Counted from the first letter of the stretch, positions 8,607 through 16,771 are shown. The stretch: 64,000 nucleotides of DNA from Microcoleus sp. FACHB-831 (GCF_014695585.1 NZ_JACJON010000028.1:62001-126000); one strand, 5' to 3'. The notes: generated from the letters alone by a model not told the origin. A program made the numbers and translations.

Positions 8607-10007
8607 TTACCGCTTTTGAGTTTGTTTAATCAAATCTAACAGCGGGTCAGAGATTTCTACTAAGGGCGGAGTGGGAGAATCTAGCTGGCGAGTTTCGGCT
8701 GGTAAACTAGCTACATTTACAGCAACGCGATCGCTTATTTCTGCTATAGTTTCCTTCCACAGTCGCTCACCTTGTTTAAATGCTACCTGTAATAACGGCT
8801 GCTCTCCTATAGGACATTCAGTTACTAATCCCAAACGGTCTTTCTTAAGCAAACTTCCTTCAAAAGAGCGGAAAATCTGCTTGCGACCAGGATAAGTTAT
8901 TTTACCGCTTGCCTCCTTCATCACTGGGATGCCGTCAATATCCACGAGTTTATACACTCCATTGACTGGTTTGCCAGTAACGAGTCGCGTACCCAATCCG
9001 TAGCCGTCGATGCAAGCACCGCTAGCTTTGAGGCGGGCAATTTCCCACTCGTCTAAGTCGCCCGAAGCAAAGATGGGGACGCCTGGTAATAGCGATCGCA
9101 CTTTTTGCGACAATTCCACTAAATCCCCAGAATCCAGCCGCACTCCAGCTAATTCCAAACTACCTGCCTGCACTTTATCTGCCAACATCTGAGCCGCCGC
9201 TACTGTATCGTAAGTGTCAATCAACAACGGCGCACCCGGAAAATATCGGTGAAATGCTGTAAAAGCCTCCCCCTCACTTCCTTCTTTTGCTGCTAAAGCC
9301 ATGACAAGCGCATGCGCCATCGTACCGGTAGGCTTGCGCCCCAACTTAAGCGCCGCCAGCACGTTGCTCGTCGCATCCAAACCCGCCGCCAAAGCAGCCC
9401 TCGCCGCCCACAAGGAGCCTTGGGGACTAAATGCCCGTCGCGTGCCAAATTCCAGCAGGGTCGCCTGCGGCCCCGCTACATCCCGCATCCGCGCTGCTTT
9501 TGTGGCTATTAAAGTCTGATAGTTGATGGTGTTCAGCAGGTAAGTTTCCACCAGTTGGGCTTGCCACAACGGTGCTTCCACTCGCAGCATCGGTTCGTTG
9601 GCAAAAACCGCCGTCCCCTCTGGAACTGCCCAAACATCGCCAGTGAAGCGGGCTGTCTCTAGTAGCGACCAAAATCGCCCCGGTGCGTTGTCAAAAATTC
9701 CCGTAGCCTGCAAAGCCGCTATTTGCTTGGGGCTAAAACGGAATTTTTCTAGGTAGTCCAACGCTTGCGCCAGCCCCATTGCAATAAGGTAGCCAAAACC
9801 TTCTGGTAATCGCCGCGCAAATAACTCAAAGCTTGCGGTTTGCTGCTCTAACCCTTCTCCTGTGTAGCAGCTTGCCATTGTGAGTTGATAGAGGTCGGTT
9901 AACAGGCTGTAATCTTCAGGGGCTATGCTGAGTTCTTGGTCTTCTGTGTTTTCTTGTTCCTGAAGAGCATAAGGCTGCAAATATGGGCGATCTAGGGAAA
10001 TCGTCAT
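8607..10007 (-). CDS. pncB: Nicotinate phosphoribosyltransferase
   Basis: Salvage enzyme joining nicotinate to PRPP to give nicotinate mononucleotide. Recognised by YSLLTDLYQLTMASCY near the N-terminus, then FELFARRLPEGFGYL, the LLEFGTRRAFSP motif and the IDTYDT and VRLDSGDL elements of the type II phosphoribosyltransferase barrel. I chose the ATG at 10007 (MTISLDRPYL), with AGGA 12 bases upstream. An in-frame TTG at 10025 would add six residues. The product is about 466 residues, normal for the family. It is the first gene of the NAD block and has a palindromic operator candidate 33-55 bases upstream of this ATG. Confidence 0.96.
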   Translation of the reverse strand: MTISLDRPYLQPYALQEQENTEDQELSIAPEDYSLLTDLYQLTMASCYTGEGLEQQTASFELFARRLPEGFGYLIAMGLAQALDYLEKFRFSPKQIAALQATGIFDNAPGRFWSLLETARFTGDVWAVPEGTAVFANEPMLRVEAPLWQAQLVETYLLNTINYQTLIATKAARMRDVAGPQATLLEFGTRRAFSPQGSLWAARAALAAGLDATSNVLAALKLGRKPTGTMAHALVMALAAKEGSEGEAFTAFHRYFPGAPLLIDTYDTVAAAQMLADKVQAGSLELAGVRLDSGDLVELSQKVRSLLPGVPIFASGDLDEWEIARLKASGACIDGYGLGTRLVTGKPVNGVYKLVDIDGIPVMKEASGKITYPGRKQIFRSFEGSLLKKDRLGLVTECPIGEQPLLQVAFKQGERLWKETIAEISDRVAVNVASLPAETRQLDSPTPPLVEISDPLLDLIKQTQKR

Positions 10008-10039
10008 TGCTGGGGTTCCTAGCAAGGCTGGTTTTTTAA

Positions 10040-10062
10040 ATTATAGTAAATTTCACCATAAT
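10040..10062. promoter_or_regulatory. Candidate NrtR operator upstream of pncB
   Basis: Inverted repeat ATTATAGT - 7 bases - ACCATAAT, with 8-base arms and one mismatch (ATTATAGT versus ATTATGGT). It lies 33-55 bases before the chosen pncB ATG, where a repressor would block the promoter. NrtR operators are known to be palindromes of about this size. Assigning this one to NrtR is inference from position only. Confidence 0.4.
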
Positions 10063-10213
10063 AATGTCAAGGGTTTGGATAACTAACTCAAAATTTCCGT
10101 GCTTTGGTTAGATTTTTAGCTCTATGTAACAAAATGTACTGAAAATAAAATGGTAGTTTTATATAAAATAGCGGGGATGCCAAGCAGGGGAGAACGTTTG
10201 GGGTAGAAGGCGA

Positions 10214-10244
10214 GATCCCCGACTTCTTAAAAAAGTCGGGGATC
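10214..10244. repeat. Dispersed hairpin element, copy A (hairpin only)
   Basis: Perfect stem GATCCCCGACTT (10214-10225) and AAGTCGGGGATC (10233-10244) with a 7-base loop. It shares the stem core CCCGACTTCTT...AAGTCGGG with copies at 11.7, 11.9 and 63.0 kb, but lacks their conserved downstream tail. Confidence 0.7.
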
Positions 10245-10443
10245 TGAAATTAACTAAGGTCAATATAAATGACGTAGTTTTACAAAAATGTATAATTTCG
10301 ACTTAAAACAAGACAAGTTAATCAGATATAAGCAAAGTATTGCAAAAACAATCAAACAATTATTGCTTTTCCCCTCAAACTAGGGGGAGTTATCGATAAT
10401 TAGAAGTAGATAAATAAAATAAGTTTCGCGGGAGAGCAGTGTT

Positions 10444-10596
10444 ATGGGTATTTCCAAAATGATGGACAGCCTCATTCAGTATTTCTCTGAAGCGATCGCC
10501 CGTATCTTTGGGCCAAGTGACGATGCGTATCCTCTGAGTGGCGTGCAACCATTTTCAGGAGATCCTTCCAAAGATTCGCATAGATCAAATTGGTAA
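10444..10596 (+). CDS. Small protein of unknown function (50 residues)
   Basis: An ATG at 10444 preceded by a strong GGGAGA ribosome-binding stretch opens a 50-codon frame ending at 10596. The product starts MGISKMMDSLIQYFSEAIAR, an amphipathic helix, and continues through IFGPSDDAYPLSGVQPFSGD to a polar tail ending in SNW. Support for a real gene: the ribosome-binding site, a transcription terminator 45 bases after the stop, and an isolated position with no competing longer frame. The PSDDAYP...GVQPF core resembles small conserved cyanobacterial proteins I have seen, but I cannot name a function. No Cys and no membrane segment. Confidence 0.62.
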   Translation: MGISKMMDSLIQYFSEAIARIFGPSDDAYPLSGVQPFSGDPSKDSHRSNW

Positions 10597-10640
10597 TTAT
10601 ACTTAAAGTTTTTGTCAGGTTTGATGGGTTCATTAGTAGA

Positions 10641-10676
10641 AAAAGCGGTGGAGAGAAAAGTATCTCCACCGCTTTT
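10641..10676. terminator. Bidirectional intrinsic terminator
   Basis: Perfect 14-base stem AAAAGCGGTGGAGA / TCTCCACCGCTTTT with an 8-base loop. A T-run on each strand (A-run on the left arm) lets it serve both the 50-residue gene (+) and the polyprenol kinase family gene (-), which converge here. Confidence 0.85.
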
Positions 10677-10693
10677 CTTGTGGATAGAAGGCT

Positions 10694-11395
10694 TTAAAGT
10701 AGTAGCTGAGTTAAGAAGAAGGCGACAGCCGCACTACCCAAGGGAACGGTGATGTTATCGATACCAAATTTGGAGAAGGCTTCTAAGGTAGTGGCGACTA
10801 AACCAACAGCGATCGCTACTACCCAAGTTTGCCAGATATTCCCCTGAATGCTTAATAGAATAAGGGAGGCGATCGCATAGCTAACCGCGAACATCGTCCC
10901 AGAACCTTCCCAACTTTTTTTTATTCCCCATATTTGGTAGGGATGCCTGCCAATGCGTTGACCGATAAGGGCTGCAAGTCCATCCCCCCAAGTCATTACC
11001 AAAATTCCCATTGCGGCATATTGGGGTTGGTGGATGGGCCAAAACCAAGCAATTAATACGCCAATGCTGACAGCGTAGAAAAATGTTCCAAAGCTTTTGC
11101 GTCCAACACTGTTGATTCCCGGAAGGATGGGGAATTTGTAGGACAAAAGCGCAACGGTACTGGCTAAGATCGAAGCAGTGATGCCTACCCAAGCGGGAAT
11201 TTCCAGCCACCAGGCAAGTAAAATTACATTACCCGTACCGATATGGACGACTTTCCGCACTCTTTCCGGGTCTAGGGAGTTAGTGCGGTGCAGCGATTCT
11301 GCTAAAAGTACAATTACGCCCAAACATACTCCAACAAGAGCAATTTGGAACCATACAGCCGGGATTGATTCTAACCAAGGCAAAGTTTTTAACAA
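10694..11395 (-). CDS. Phytol/dolichol kinase family membrane protein
   Basis: A 233-residue polytopic membrane protein of the CTP-dependent polyprenol kinase family (SEC59/VTE5-like). Signatures are [10 protein letters not shown] near residue 47, then [16 protein letters not shown] and the [11 protein letters not shown] motif, the usual nucleotide-binding elements, and a C-terminal [20 protein letters not shown]. About seven hydrophobic segments are seen. In cyanobacteria and plants such enzymes phosphorylate phytol released from chlorophyll for tocopherol or chlorophyll recycling. Which prenol this one uses cannot be told from sequence. It is divergent from yidD with 57 bases between the starts. 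Confidence 0.82.
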   Translation of the reverse strand: MLKTLPWLESIPAVWFQIALVGVCLGVIVLLAESLHRTNSLDPERVRKVVHIGTGNVILLAWWLEIPAWVGITASILASTVALLSYKFPILPGINSVGRKSFGTFFYAVSIGVLIAWFWPIHQPQYAAMGILVMTWGDGLAALIGQRIGRHPYQIWGIKKSWEGSGTMFAVSYAIASLILLSIQGNIWQTWVVAIAVGLVATTLEAFSKFGIDNITVPLGSAAVAFFLTQLLL

Positions 11396-11452
11396 GGACT
11401 TAATAAAAGTGCAAATACTCTCTTTTCCACTTTATTAGATATCGGCGACACG

Positions 11453-11689
11453 ATGAAAATTGTATTGATTTGGTTAATTCGCGGTTATCGGGTGCTGATT
11501 TCTCCTTTGTTTCCCCCAGTGTGTCGATTTCATCCGACTTGTTCGCAATACGCAATGGAAGCGGTAGACCGATTTGGTGCTTGGCGCGGTGGGTGGATGG
11601 CGATAAAGCGCATTTTGCGGTGTCATCCTTTGCATCCCGGCGGTTACGATCCCGTCCCACCCTTAGAGTCTACGAAGGAAGAAAAATGA
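11453..11689 (+). CDS. yidD: Membrane protein insertion efficiency factor YidD
   Basis: A 78-residue protein that assists YidC-dependent insertion of inner-membrane proteins. The family signature is complete: [20 protein letters not shown], then [18 protein letters not shown], then [17 protein letters not shown]. The three conserved Cys (PVCRF, TCSQY, LRCHP) are present. Usual length is 70-90 residues. It starts at an ATG just after the divergent polyprenol kinase gene. Its stop lies immediately before copy B of the dispersed hairpin element. Confidence 0.95.
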   Translation: MKIVLIWLIRGYRVLISPLFPPVCRFHPTCSQYAMEAVDRFGAWRGGWMAIKRILRCHPLHPGGYDPVPPLESTKEEK

Positions 11690-11800
11690 GCGGTGGTTCG
11701 CCCTGCGAGATACCCGACTTCTTAGAGAAGTCGGGTATCTGAAACTCTGACATCTCACAATTCAAATATTATTGCTATAAGAATTTTGCTTAATTCTAAG
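11690..11800 (+). repeat. Dispersed hairpin element, copy B, with a degenerate CRISPR half-repeat at its end
   Basis: Begins right after the yidD stop. The stem is GATACCCGACTTCT (11709-11722) / AGAAGTCGGGTATC (11726-11739) with a 3-base loop. The tail TCTGACATCTCACAATT (11746-11762) and ATTGCTATA (11771-11779) follow. It is joined directly to GAATTTTGCTTAATTCTAAG (11781-11800), a decayed right half of the CRISPR repeat, which runs without a spacer into the first full repeat. Confidence 0.75.
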
Positions 11801-12909
11801 TTTCAATCCCTGATAGAGATTTTGGGTAATTGTAAGGCGTGATGCCAGCATCAAAACCGAGGTTAAAGAAGTTTCAATCCCTGATAGAGCAGTCGTAAAT
11901 GATTCGCCCTGCAAGCTCTCCGACTTCTTTAAGAAGTCGCGGATCTGAACCTCTGACATCTCACAATTCTGCATAGGATTGCTATAGGAATTTTGGTTAA
12001 TTGTAAGTTTCAATTCCTGATAGGGATTTTGGGTAATTGTAAGTTGTCTGGATTTGCTGACTCGCGCAGTTGGGTAGAAATGTTTCAATCCCTGATAGGG
12101 ATTTTGGGTAATTGTAAGTCGCCAAACAAGACTTTTACCAACTTCTGAATCGTTTCAATCCCTGATAGGGATTTTGGGTAATTGTAAGCACAACTTGTCA
12201 TGTTCTGTTTCCTGATACTTCTCTGTTTCAATCCCTGATAGGGATTTTGGGTAATTGTAAGGCCATACATACCCCATTAAGTAACAATTACTTTTGTTTC
12301 AATCCCTGATAGGGATTTTGGGTAATTGTAAGGATTCGGCCCCATGCGTAATGCTTTCTTCATGGTGGTAGCGTTTCAATCCCTGATAGGGATTTTGGGT
12401 AATTGTAAGTAGGCAATTCCTGGCTGAGATTGAAGAAGTCCTGGTTTCAATCCCTGATAGGGATTTTGGGTAATTGTAAGTCACTAGGGCGGCAGCCTGA
12501 TAAAAGCCAGAATCTGTTTCAATCCCTGATAGGGATTTTGGGTAATTGTAAGCGCAGGCGCAGATTGCCTTTGAATAGCTCAATAGAGTTTCAATCCCTG
12601 ATAGGGATTTTGGGTAATTGTAAGAACCAATGACGAGCCAATACAAGGAGCCTTAGAGTTTCAATCCCTGATAGGGATTTTGGGTAATTGTAAGATTCTT
12701 TCTTGAATGAAGCCTCTAAAGCTGCTGAGTTTCAATCCCTGATAGGGATTTTGGGTAATTGTAAGTTTTAGCGTGCGATAAGCTGCGGCATAAAAGTCCA
12801 GGTTTCAATCCCTGATAGGGATTTTGGGTAATTGTAAGAATTTGATACCAATCACGCCAATTGAATTGGCAAGTTTCAATCCCTGATAGGGATTTTGGGT
12901 AATTGTAAG
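11800..12909 (-). CRISPR. CRISPR array: 15 repeats of 37 bases (one interrupted) and 13 spacers
   Basis: On the plus strand the repeat starts GTTTCAATCCCTGATAGGG and ends ATTTTGGGTAATTGTAAG. Twelve identical copies begin at 12082, 12152, 12225, 12296, 12373, 12444, 12516, 12588, 12658, 12729, 12802 and 12873. Variants lie at 11800 (one mismatch), 11871 (split by an insertion) and 12007 (one mismatch). Spacers are 33-40 bases. Read on the minus strand the repeat ends in ATTGAAAC, the usual 8-base crRNA handle of class 1 systems (types I and III). The array is therefore probably transcribed right to left, with its leader beyond 12909. The degenerate copies all sit at the left, the expected old end. 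No cas gene lies in the window, so subtype cannot be assigned. Confidence 0.97.
11888..11986 (+). mobile_element. Dispersed hairpin element, copy C, inserted inside a CRISPR repeat
   Basis: About 99 bases separate the left 17 bases of a CRISPR repeat (11871-11887) from its slightly decayed right half (11987-12007). The insert carries TCGCCCTGCAAG, the stem CGACTTCTT (11921-11929) / AAGAAGTCG (11931-11939), and the tail TCTGACATCTCACAATT and ATTGCTATA. It is homologous along its length to copy B at 11690-11780. No coding capacity; a MITE-like or REP-like element moved in trans is the simplest description. Confidence 0.7.
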
Positions 12910-13169
12910 ACCAGCCGTCTAGAAACCAGCGTATATTTGGTTTTCGAGGTGCGGTTGCGCGTAACACTGAACAAAATACCATTGCCGACGCTAACTTGTA
13001 AAGTACCCATTCGGAATTTTTGCCCCAAAGCCAGCGTTAACAAAGGTTGAAGAAATTGCGCGAGTCCGGTTTGGGGCGCGATCGCCTCAAACACCCGTAA
13101 ATTAAACAATCCAGCCGCTAACTTCTTATCCCCTAAAAAAACAGCTACCCATCCGCGCCAGACAGCCAT
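12876..13169 (-). CDS. Possible truncated gene running into the leader-side end of the CRISPR array
   Basis: An ATG at 13169 opens a 97-codon frame whose first 85 or so residues look protein-like (MAVWRGWVAVFLGDKKLAAG, then LFNLRVFEAIAPQTGLAQFL). The last residues (QLPKIPIRD) are simply translated CRISPR repeat. A TAG stop lies eight codons upstream of the ATG, so this is the true beginning of the frame. I do not recognise the family. It may be the 5' remnant of a gene cut by the array, or a chance frame inside the CRISPR leader. Low confidence. Confidence 0.3.
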   Translation of the reverse strand: MAVWRGWVAVFLGDKKLAAGLFNLRVFEAIAPQTGLAQFLQPLLTLALGQKFRMGTLQVSVGNGILFSVTRNRTSKTKYTLVSRRLVLQLPKIPIRD

Positions 13170-13360
13170 AAAACCCGATGGGCGAAATCCTATTTTACAC
13201 TCGTGCGATCGCCAGTCTTTATGCTTATCAAAAAAGCAGGCGATCGCGCAATAGTTGAGTAACCAAGGGAGAGGGGCGATCGCGTCTTAAATCTTAACAC
13301 CTTCCTTAATTGGCGTCAGCCTATATTTCAGCGCAAAATAGAAAATAAAGCGCTAAAAAA
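12910..13360. other. Region between the CRISPR array and the kinase-cyclase gene; probable CRISPR leader
   Basis: If the array is read right to left, its leader lies at about 12910-13150. The stretch is not notably A/T-rich and overlaps the weak frame at 12876-13169. The part from 13190 to 13300 contains three HIP1-like octamers (13205, 13251, 13277) and nothing coding. The promoter of the following plus-strand kinase gene should be at its right end. Confidence 0.4.
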
Positions 13361-16300
13361 ATGCCTACCAAAGTATCTATCCAGCCTAAACGCAAATTTA
13401 ATAAAAAATTTCATCTGTGGACCGCGTTAATTATTCCTTTTATTGTAGAAATTGGAGCTGCTGTCGGTTTAGTCGGTTATCTATCCTTCCGCAACGGGCA
13501 AAAAGCCATCAACGACCTTGCCAATCAGCTATTAACCGAAGTCAATTCGCGAATTGAAGGACAAGTTGATAATTACCTAGAAAATCCCAAACGAGTGCTA
13601 GAAATGGACGTGCGTGCCATAAAAGCAGGAAACCTCAGCATTCAAGTCAAAGATTTTGATACCACAGGAAAAATTTTCTGGAATCAAGTTCAAACCTACA
13701 AACTATCCTATATCAGCTACGCAACTCCAGACGGAAATTACATTGGTGCAGGTTATGAAAAAGAAATAGCAACAATTGCCAAAGTCATTAAACCAAATAT
13801 TAATGATTACATCGTCTATAGCCCCGATGAATTCGGTAATAACCCCACAAAAAAAGTGTTACTAGAAAAAGGAGCCGCAGTCGGACTTCTTAAAGAAGTT
13901 TGGTTTATAGATACCATTGCCGCCGGAAAAACAATTTGGAATTCTATCTACAGCTGGACTGTAGCACCAGAGCATCTGGGAATTGGTATCAACACACCCT
14001 TGTACGACAAGGCAAAAAAAATTCAAGGAGTTATTAGCATTGAGTTCAGCCTCGATCAGTTGAATGAATTTATGCGAAAGCTGAAAATTGGTCAAACCGG
14101 AAAAGCTTTCATCATGGAACGTTCCGGCAAATTAGTTGCTACCTCCAGCACCAAACCTTCTTATCGAATTATCAAAGGCAAAGCCGAGCAATTACCAGCG
14201 ATGGAAAGTCCCGATCCGCTCATCCAATCTGCCGCTGACTTTCTCGTTAATAAATTTAGCAATTTAAACAATATTCGTGATAACCAACAACTAACTTTTA
14301 CACAACAAGGGAAGAAAAATTTTCTATTGCTCGATTCCTATAAAGATGAATTTGGCCTAGACTGGCTGATAGTCATCGTAGTTCCCGAAGCGGATTTTAT
14401 GACACAAATTTATGCCAATACGCAACGCACCATCTTGTTATGCATTTTAGCATTGCTGTTGACAATTATCATTGGTATTCTCACCGCTCGCTGGATTACC
14501 CGCCCCGTTCTACAAGTTTCTCAAGCATCCGCAGAAATTGCCGCAGGTAATTTAGAACAGCATATTGCACCTAGTAATATCATCGAAATTGAAAAATTGG
14601 CAAACTCATTCAACAGCATGGCAAGACAACTGCAAGAATCTTTTACCACGCTAGAGAAGCAAAATGAAGAATTAAAACATCTTGACCAACTCAAAAATGA
14701 ATTTCTTGCTAATACCTCCCACGAACTCCGCACCCCGCTTAACGGCATTATCGGTATCGCTGAATCGCTTATAGATGGCGCAACTGGAGAACTAACCCAA
14801 AATACTAGAGCTAACCTAACATTAATTGCTGTCAGCGGTCGCCGTCTGGCCAACTTAGTTAACGATATTCTAGACTTCTCTAAACTGAGGCACAAAAATT
14901 TAGAATTGCAACTCAAACCCGTAGATTTGCGAGCAGTCACCGATGTAGTTTTAGCTCTCAGCCAACCTTTAGCTGCTCCCAAAAATTTGCAACTGCTCGA
15001 CAATATTTCTACGGAACTTCCCCTCGCAGAAGCAGACGAAGATAGATTGCAGCAAATTTTGCATAACCTTGTAGGTAATGCTATTAAATTTACCCCTTCT
15101 GGAAGGATAGAAATCTCAGCAGAATTGGTCGCTGAGGAAGAGGTATCAGCGATCGCTGACCAATCCCAAATCCAAAATCCACAATTCAAAATTTCCATCA
15201 CCGTCTCAGACACGGGAATTGGTATCCCACAAGATAAATTTGACAGCATCTTTGAATCCTTTGAACAAGCAGAAGGCTCTACTGCTAGAGAATATGGTGG
15301 GACAGGACTAGGACTAGCAGTAACCAAGCAACTTGTTGAATTGCACGGGGGCAAAATTAGCGTTAAATCTAAAGTTGGGGAAGGTTCGCAATTTACTTTT
15401 ACTTTACCCATATTTCAAGGCGTTGTTGAACCAACTCAACAGGTTGCTACTATTAAAGACAGCATAACTCTAGAGTTAGCAATCCCAACAACAAGCCCCA
15501 ACTTTCAACTTACAAATATTAACGAAAAACAGTTTAAAGTTTTGATTGTCGATGACGAACAAGTGAATCGTCAGGTACTTGTTAACAATCTCTCGCTGTA
15601 CAATTACGCTCTTACTGAAGCGAGTAACGGACAAGAAGCCTTAACAGTAATGGAAAATGGTTTTATTCCCGATTTGATCTTACTCGACCTGATGATGCCG
15701 CGCATGACGGGTTATGAAGTTTGCAAAAAAATACGCGATCGCTTTCCAGCATACGAACTTCCTATTGTTATGCTTACGGCAAAAAATCAAGTTTCAGACA
15801 TAGTAGAAGGCTTTGAGTCAGGAGCTAATGATTATTTATGCAAGCCAATTCAAAAACAAGAAATGCTTGCCCGAATTAAAACTCATCTTTATCTCGCAAA
15901 GCTAACTTTATCCTACGGGAGATTTGTCCCGCGCAATTTCCTGCGTTTCTTAGATAAAGAAAGCATTATTGATGTTCAATTAGGCGACCAAGTACAGAAA
16001 GAAATGACAATATTGTTTTCTGACATCCGTTCGTTTACAACTTTGTCAGAAGCAATGACACCCCAAGAGAATTTTAATTTTATCAATTCTTATCTTAGCC
16101 AAGTCAGCCCAGTCATTCGCCAGCATAATGGCTTTATTGATAAATATATTGGCGATGCGATCATGGCTTTATTTCCTGACTCAGCCGATGATTCCGTACA
16201 AGCAGCGATCGCGATGCAAAAACAAGTAACTATCTACAATCAACATCGGCAACAAAAAGGCGAAGTTCCTATCTCTATAGGGATTGGTTTACATACAGGC

Positions 16301-16771
16301 AATTTAATGTTAGGAACGGTTGGCGAATCAGAACGTATGGATACAACAGTAATTGCTGATGCTGTTAACTTAGCCTCGCGTTTGGAAGGATTAACGAAAC
16401 TGTATGGAGCGGGAATTTTAATCAGCGATCGCACTCTATCTCGCCTGGAAAACTTAGATAAATATACCTATAGATTTCTCGATCGCGTTAGAGTGAAAGG
16501 CAAAAATCAACCTATTTCTATCTATGAAGTCTATGATGAAGAACTCGATTTATCCAATCAGTTAAAGACGCAAATGCAACCAAAATTCGAGGAAGCCGCC
16601 CTAGCTTATAGCAATCAAAAGTTTGCGATCGCGCAAGAAATATTCCAAGAAATAATAGATAAAAATCCTCAAGATCGAGCAGCCTTAGTTTATATAAAGC
16701 GCTGTCAGCAACATCAACAATATGGTGTAGCGCCGGAATGGGAAGGCGTAACAGATTTTGATTCCAAGTAA
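13361..16771 (+). CDS. Cache-HAMP histidine kinase - receiver - class III nucleotidyl cyclase
   Basis: A 1136-residue membrane receptor joining two-component and cyclic-nucleotide signalling. Order: N-terminal membrane segment (about 20-43), periplasmic Cache-type sensor (about 45-340), second membrane segment (about 347-370), HAMP (about 372-424), coiled coil, HisKA with phospho-acceptor H454 (SHELRTPLNG), HATPase (N box LVGNAIKF; G boxes DTGIGIP and GGTGLGLA), receiver with D776 (LLDLMMP), and a cyclase homology domain with both metal aspartates (D888 in FSDIRSFT, D932 in YIGDAIMALF) and the GIGLHTGNLMLGTVG loop. A short helical tail follows. All catalytic residues seen are intact. Whether it makes cAMP or cGMP is not decided here. 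The ATG at 13361 precedes a basic stretch and the first membrane helix, as expected. Confidence 0.95.
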   Translation: MPTKVSIQPKRKFNKKFHLWTALIIPFIVEIGAAVGLVGYLSFRNGQKAINDLANQLLTEVNSRIEGQVDNYLENPKRVLEMDVRAIKAGNLSIQVKDFDTTGKIFWNQVQTYKLSYISYATPDGNYIGAGYEKEIATIAKVIKPNINDYIVYSPDEFGNNPTKKVLLEKGAAVGLLKEVWFIDTIAAGKTIWNSIYSWTVAPEHLGIGINTPLYDKAKKIQGVISIEFSLDQLNEFMRKLKIGQTGKAFIMERSGKLVATSSTKPSYRIIKGKAEQLPAMESPDPLIQSAADFLVNKFSNLNNIRDNQQLTFTQQGKKNFLLLDSYKDEFGLDWLIVIVVPEADFMTQIYANTQRTILLCILALLLTIIIGILTARWITRPVLQVSQASAEIAAGNLEQHIAPSNIIEIEKLANSFNSMARQLQESFTTLEKQNEELKHLDQLKNEFLANTSHELRTPLNGIIGIAESLIDGATGELTQNTRANLTLIAVSGRRLANLVNDILDFSKLRHKNLELQLKPVDLRAVTDVVLALSQPLAAPKNLQLLDNISTELPLAEADEDRLQQILHNLVGNAIKFTPSGRIEISAELVAEEEVSAIADQSQIQNPQFKISITVSDTGIGIPQDKFDSIFESFEQAEGSTAREYGGTGLGLAVTKQLVELHGGKISVKSKVGEGSQFTFTLPIFQGVVEPTQQVATIKDSITLELAIPTTSPNFQLTNINEKQFKVLIVDDEQVNRQVLVNNLSLYNYALTEASNGQEALTVMENGFIPDLILLDLMMPRMTGYEVCKKIRDRFPAYELPIVMLTAKNQVSDIVEGFESGANDYLCKPIQKQEMLARIKTHLYLAKLTLSYGRFVPRNFLRFLDKESIIDVQLGDQVQKEMTILFSDIRSFTTLSEAMTPQENFNFINSYLSQVSPVIRQHNGFIDKYIGDAIMALFPDSADDSVQAAIAMQKQVTIYNQHRQQKGEVPISIGIGLHTGNLMLGTVGESERMDTTVIADAVNLASRLEGLTKLYGAGILISDRTLSRLENLDKYTYRFLDRVRVKGKNQPISIYEVYDEELDLSNQLKTQMQPKFEEAALAYSNQKFAIAQEIFQEIIDKNPQDRAALVYIKRCQQHQQYGVAPEWEGVTDFDSK

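Larger units (their letters stand above)
10008..10443. other. Intergenic region upstream of pncB and of the 50-residue gene
   Basis: A gap of about 440 bases between divergent genes. It contains the operator-like palindrome at 10040-10062 and one stripped copy of the hairpin element at 10214-10244. The remainder is A/T-rich, with no coding signal on either strand. Confidence 0.5.

Noticed and set aside
11762-12982. Several minus-strand frames with repeated QLPKIPIRD or NYPKSLSGIET peptides
   Set aside because: These are translated CRISPR repeats, not proteins.
14521-15411. Long minus-strand open frame inside the kinase-cyclase gene
   Set aside because: Antisense to the HisKA/HATPase region, Ser/Cys-rich product; a shadow of the real gene.
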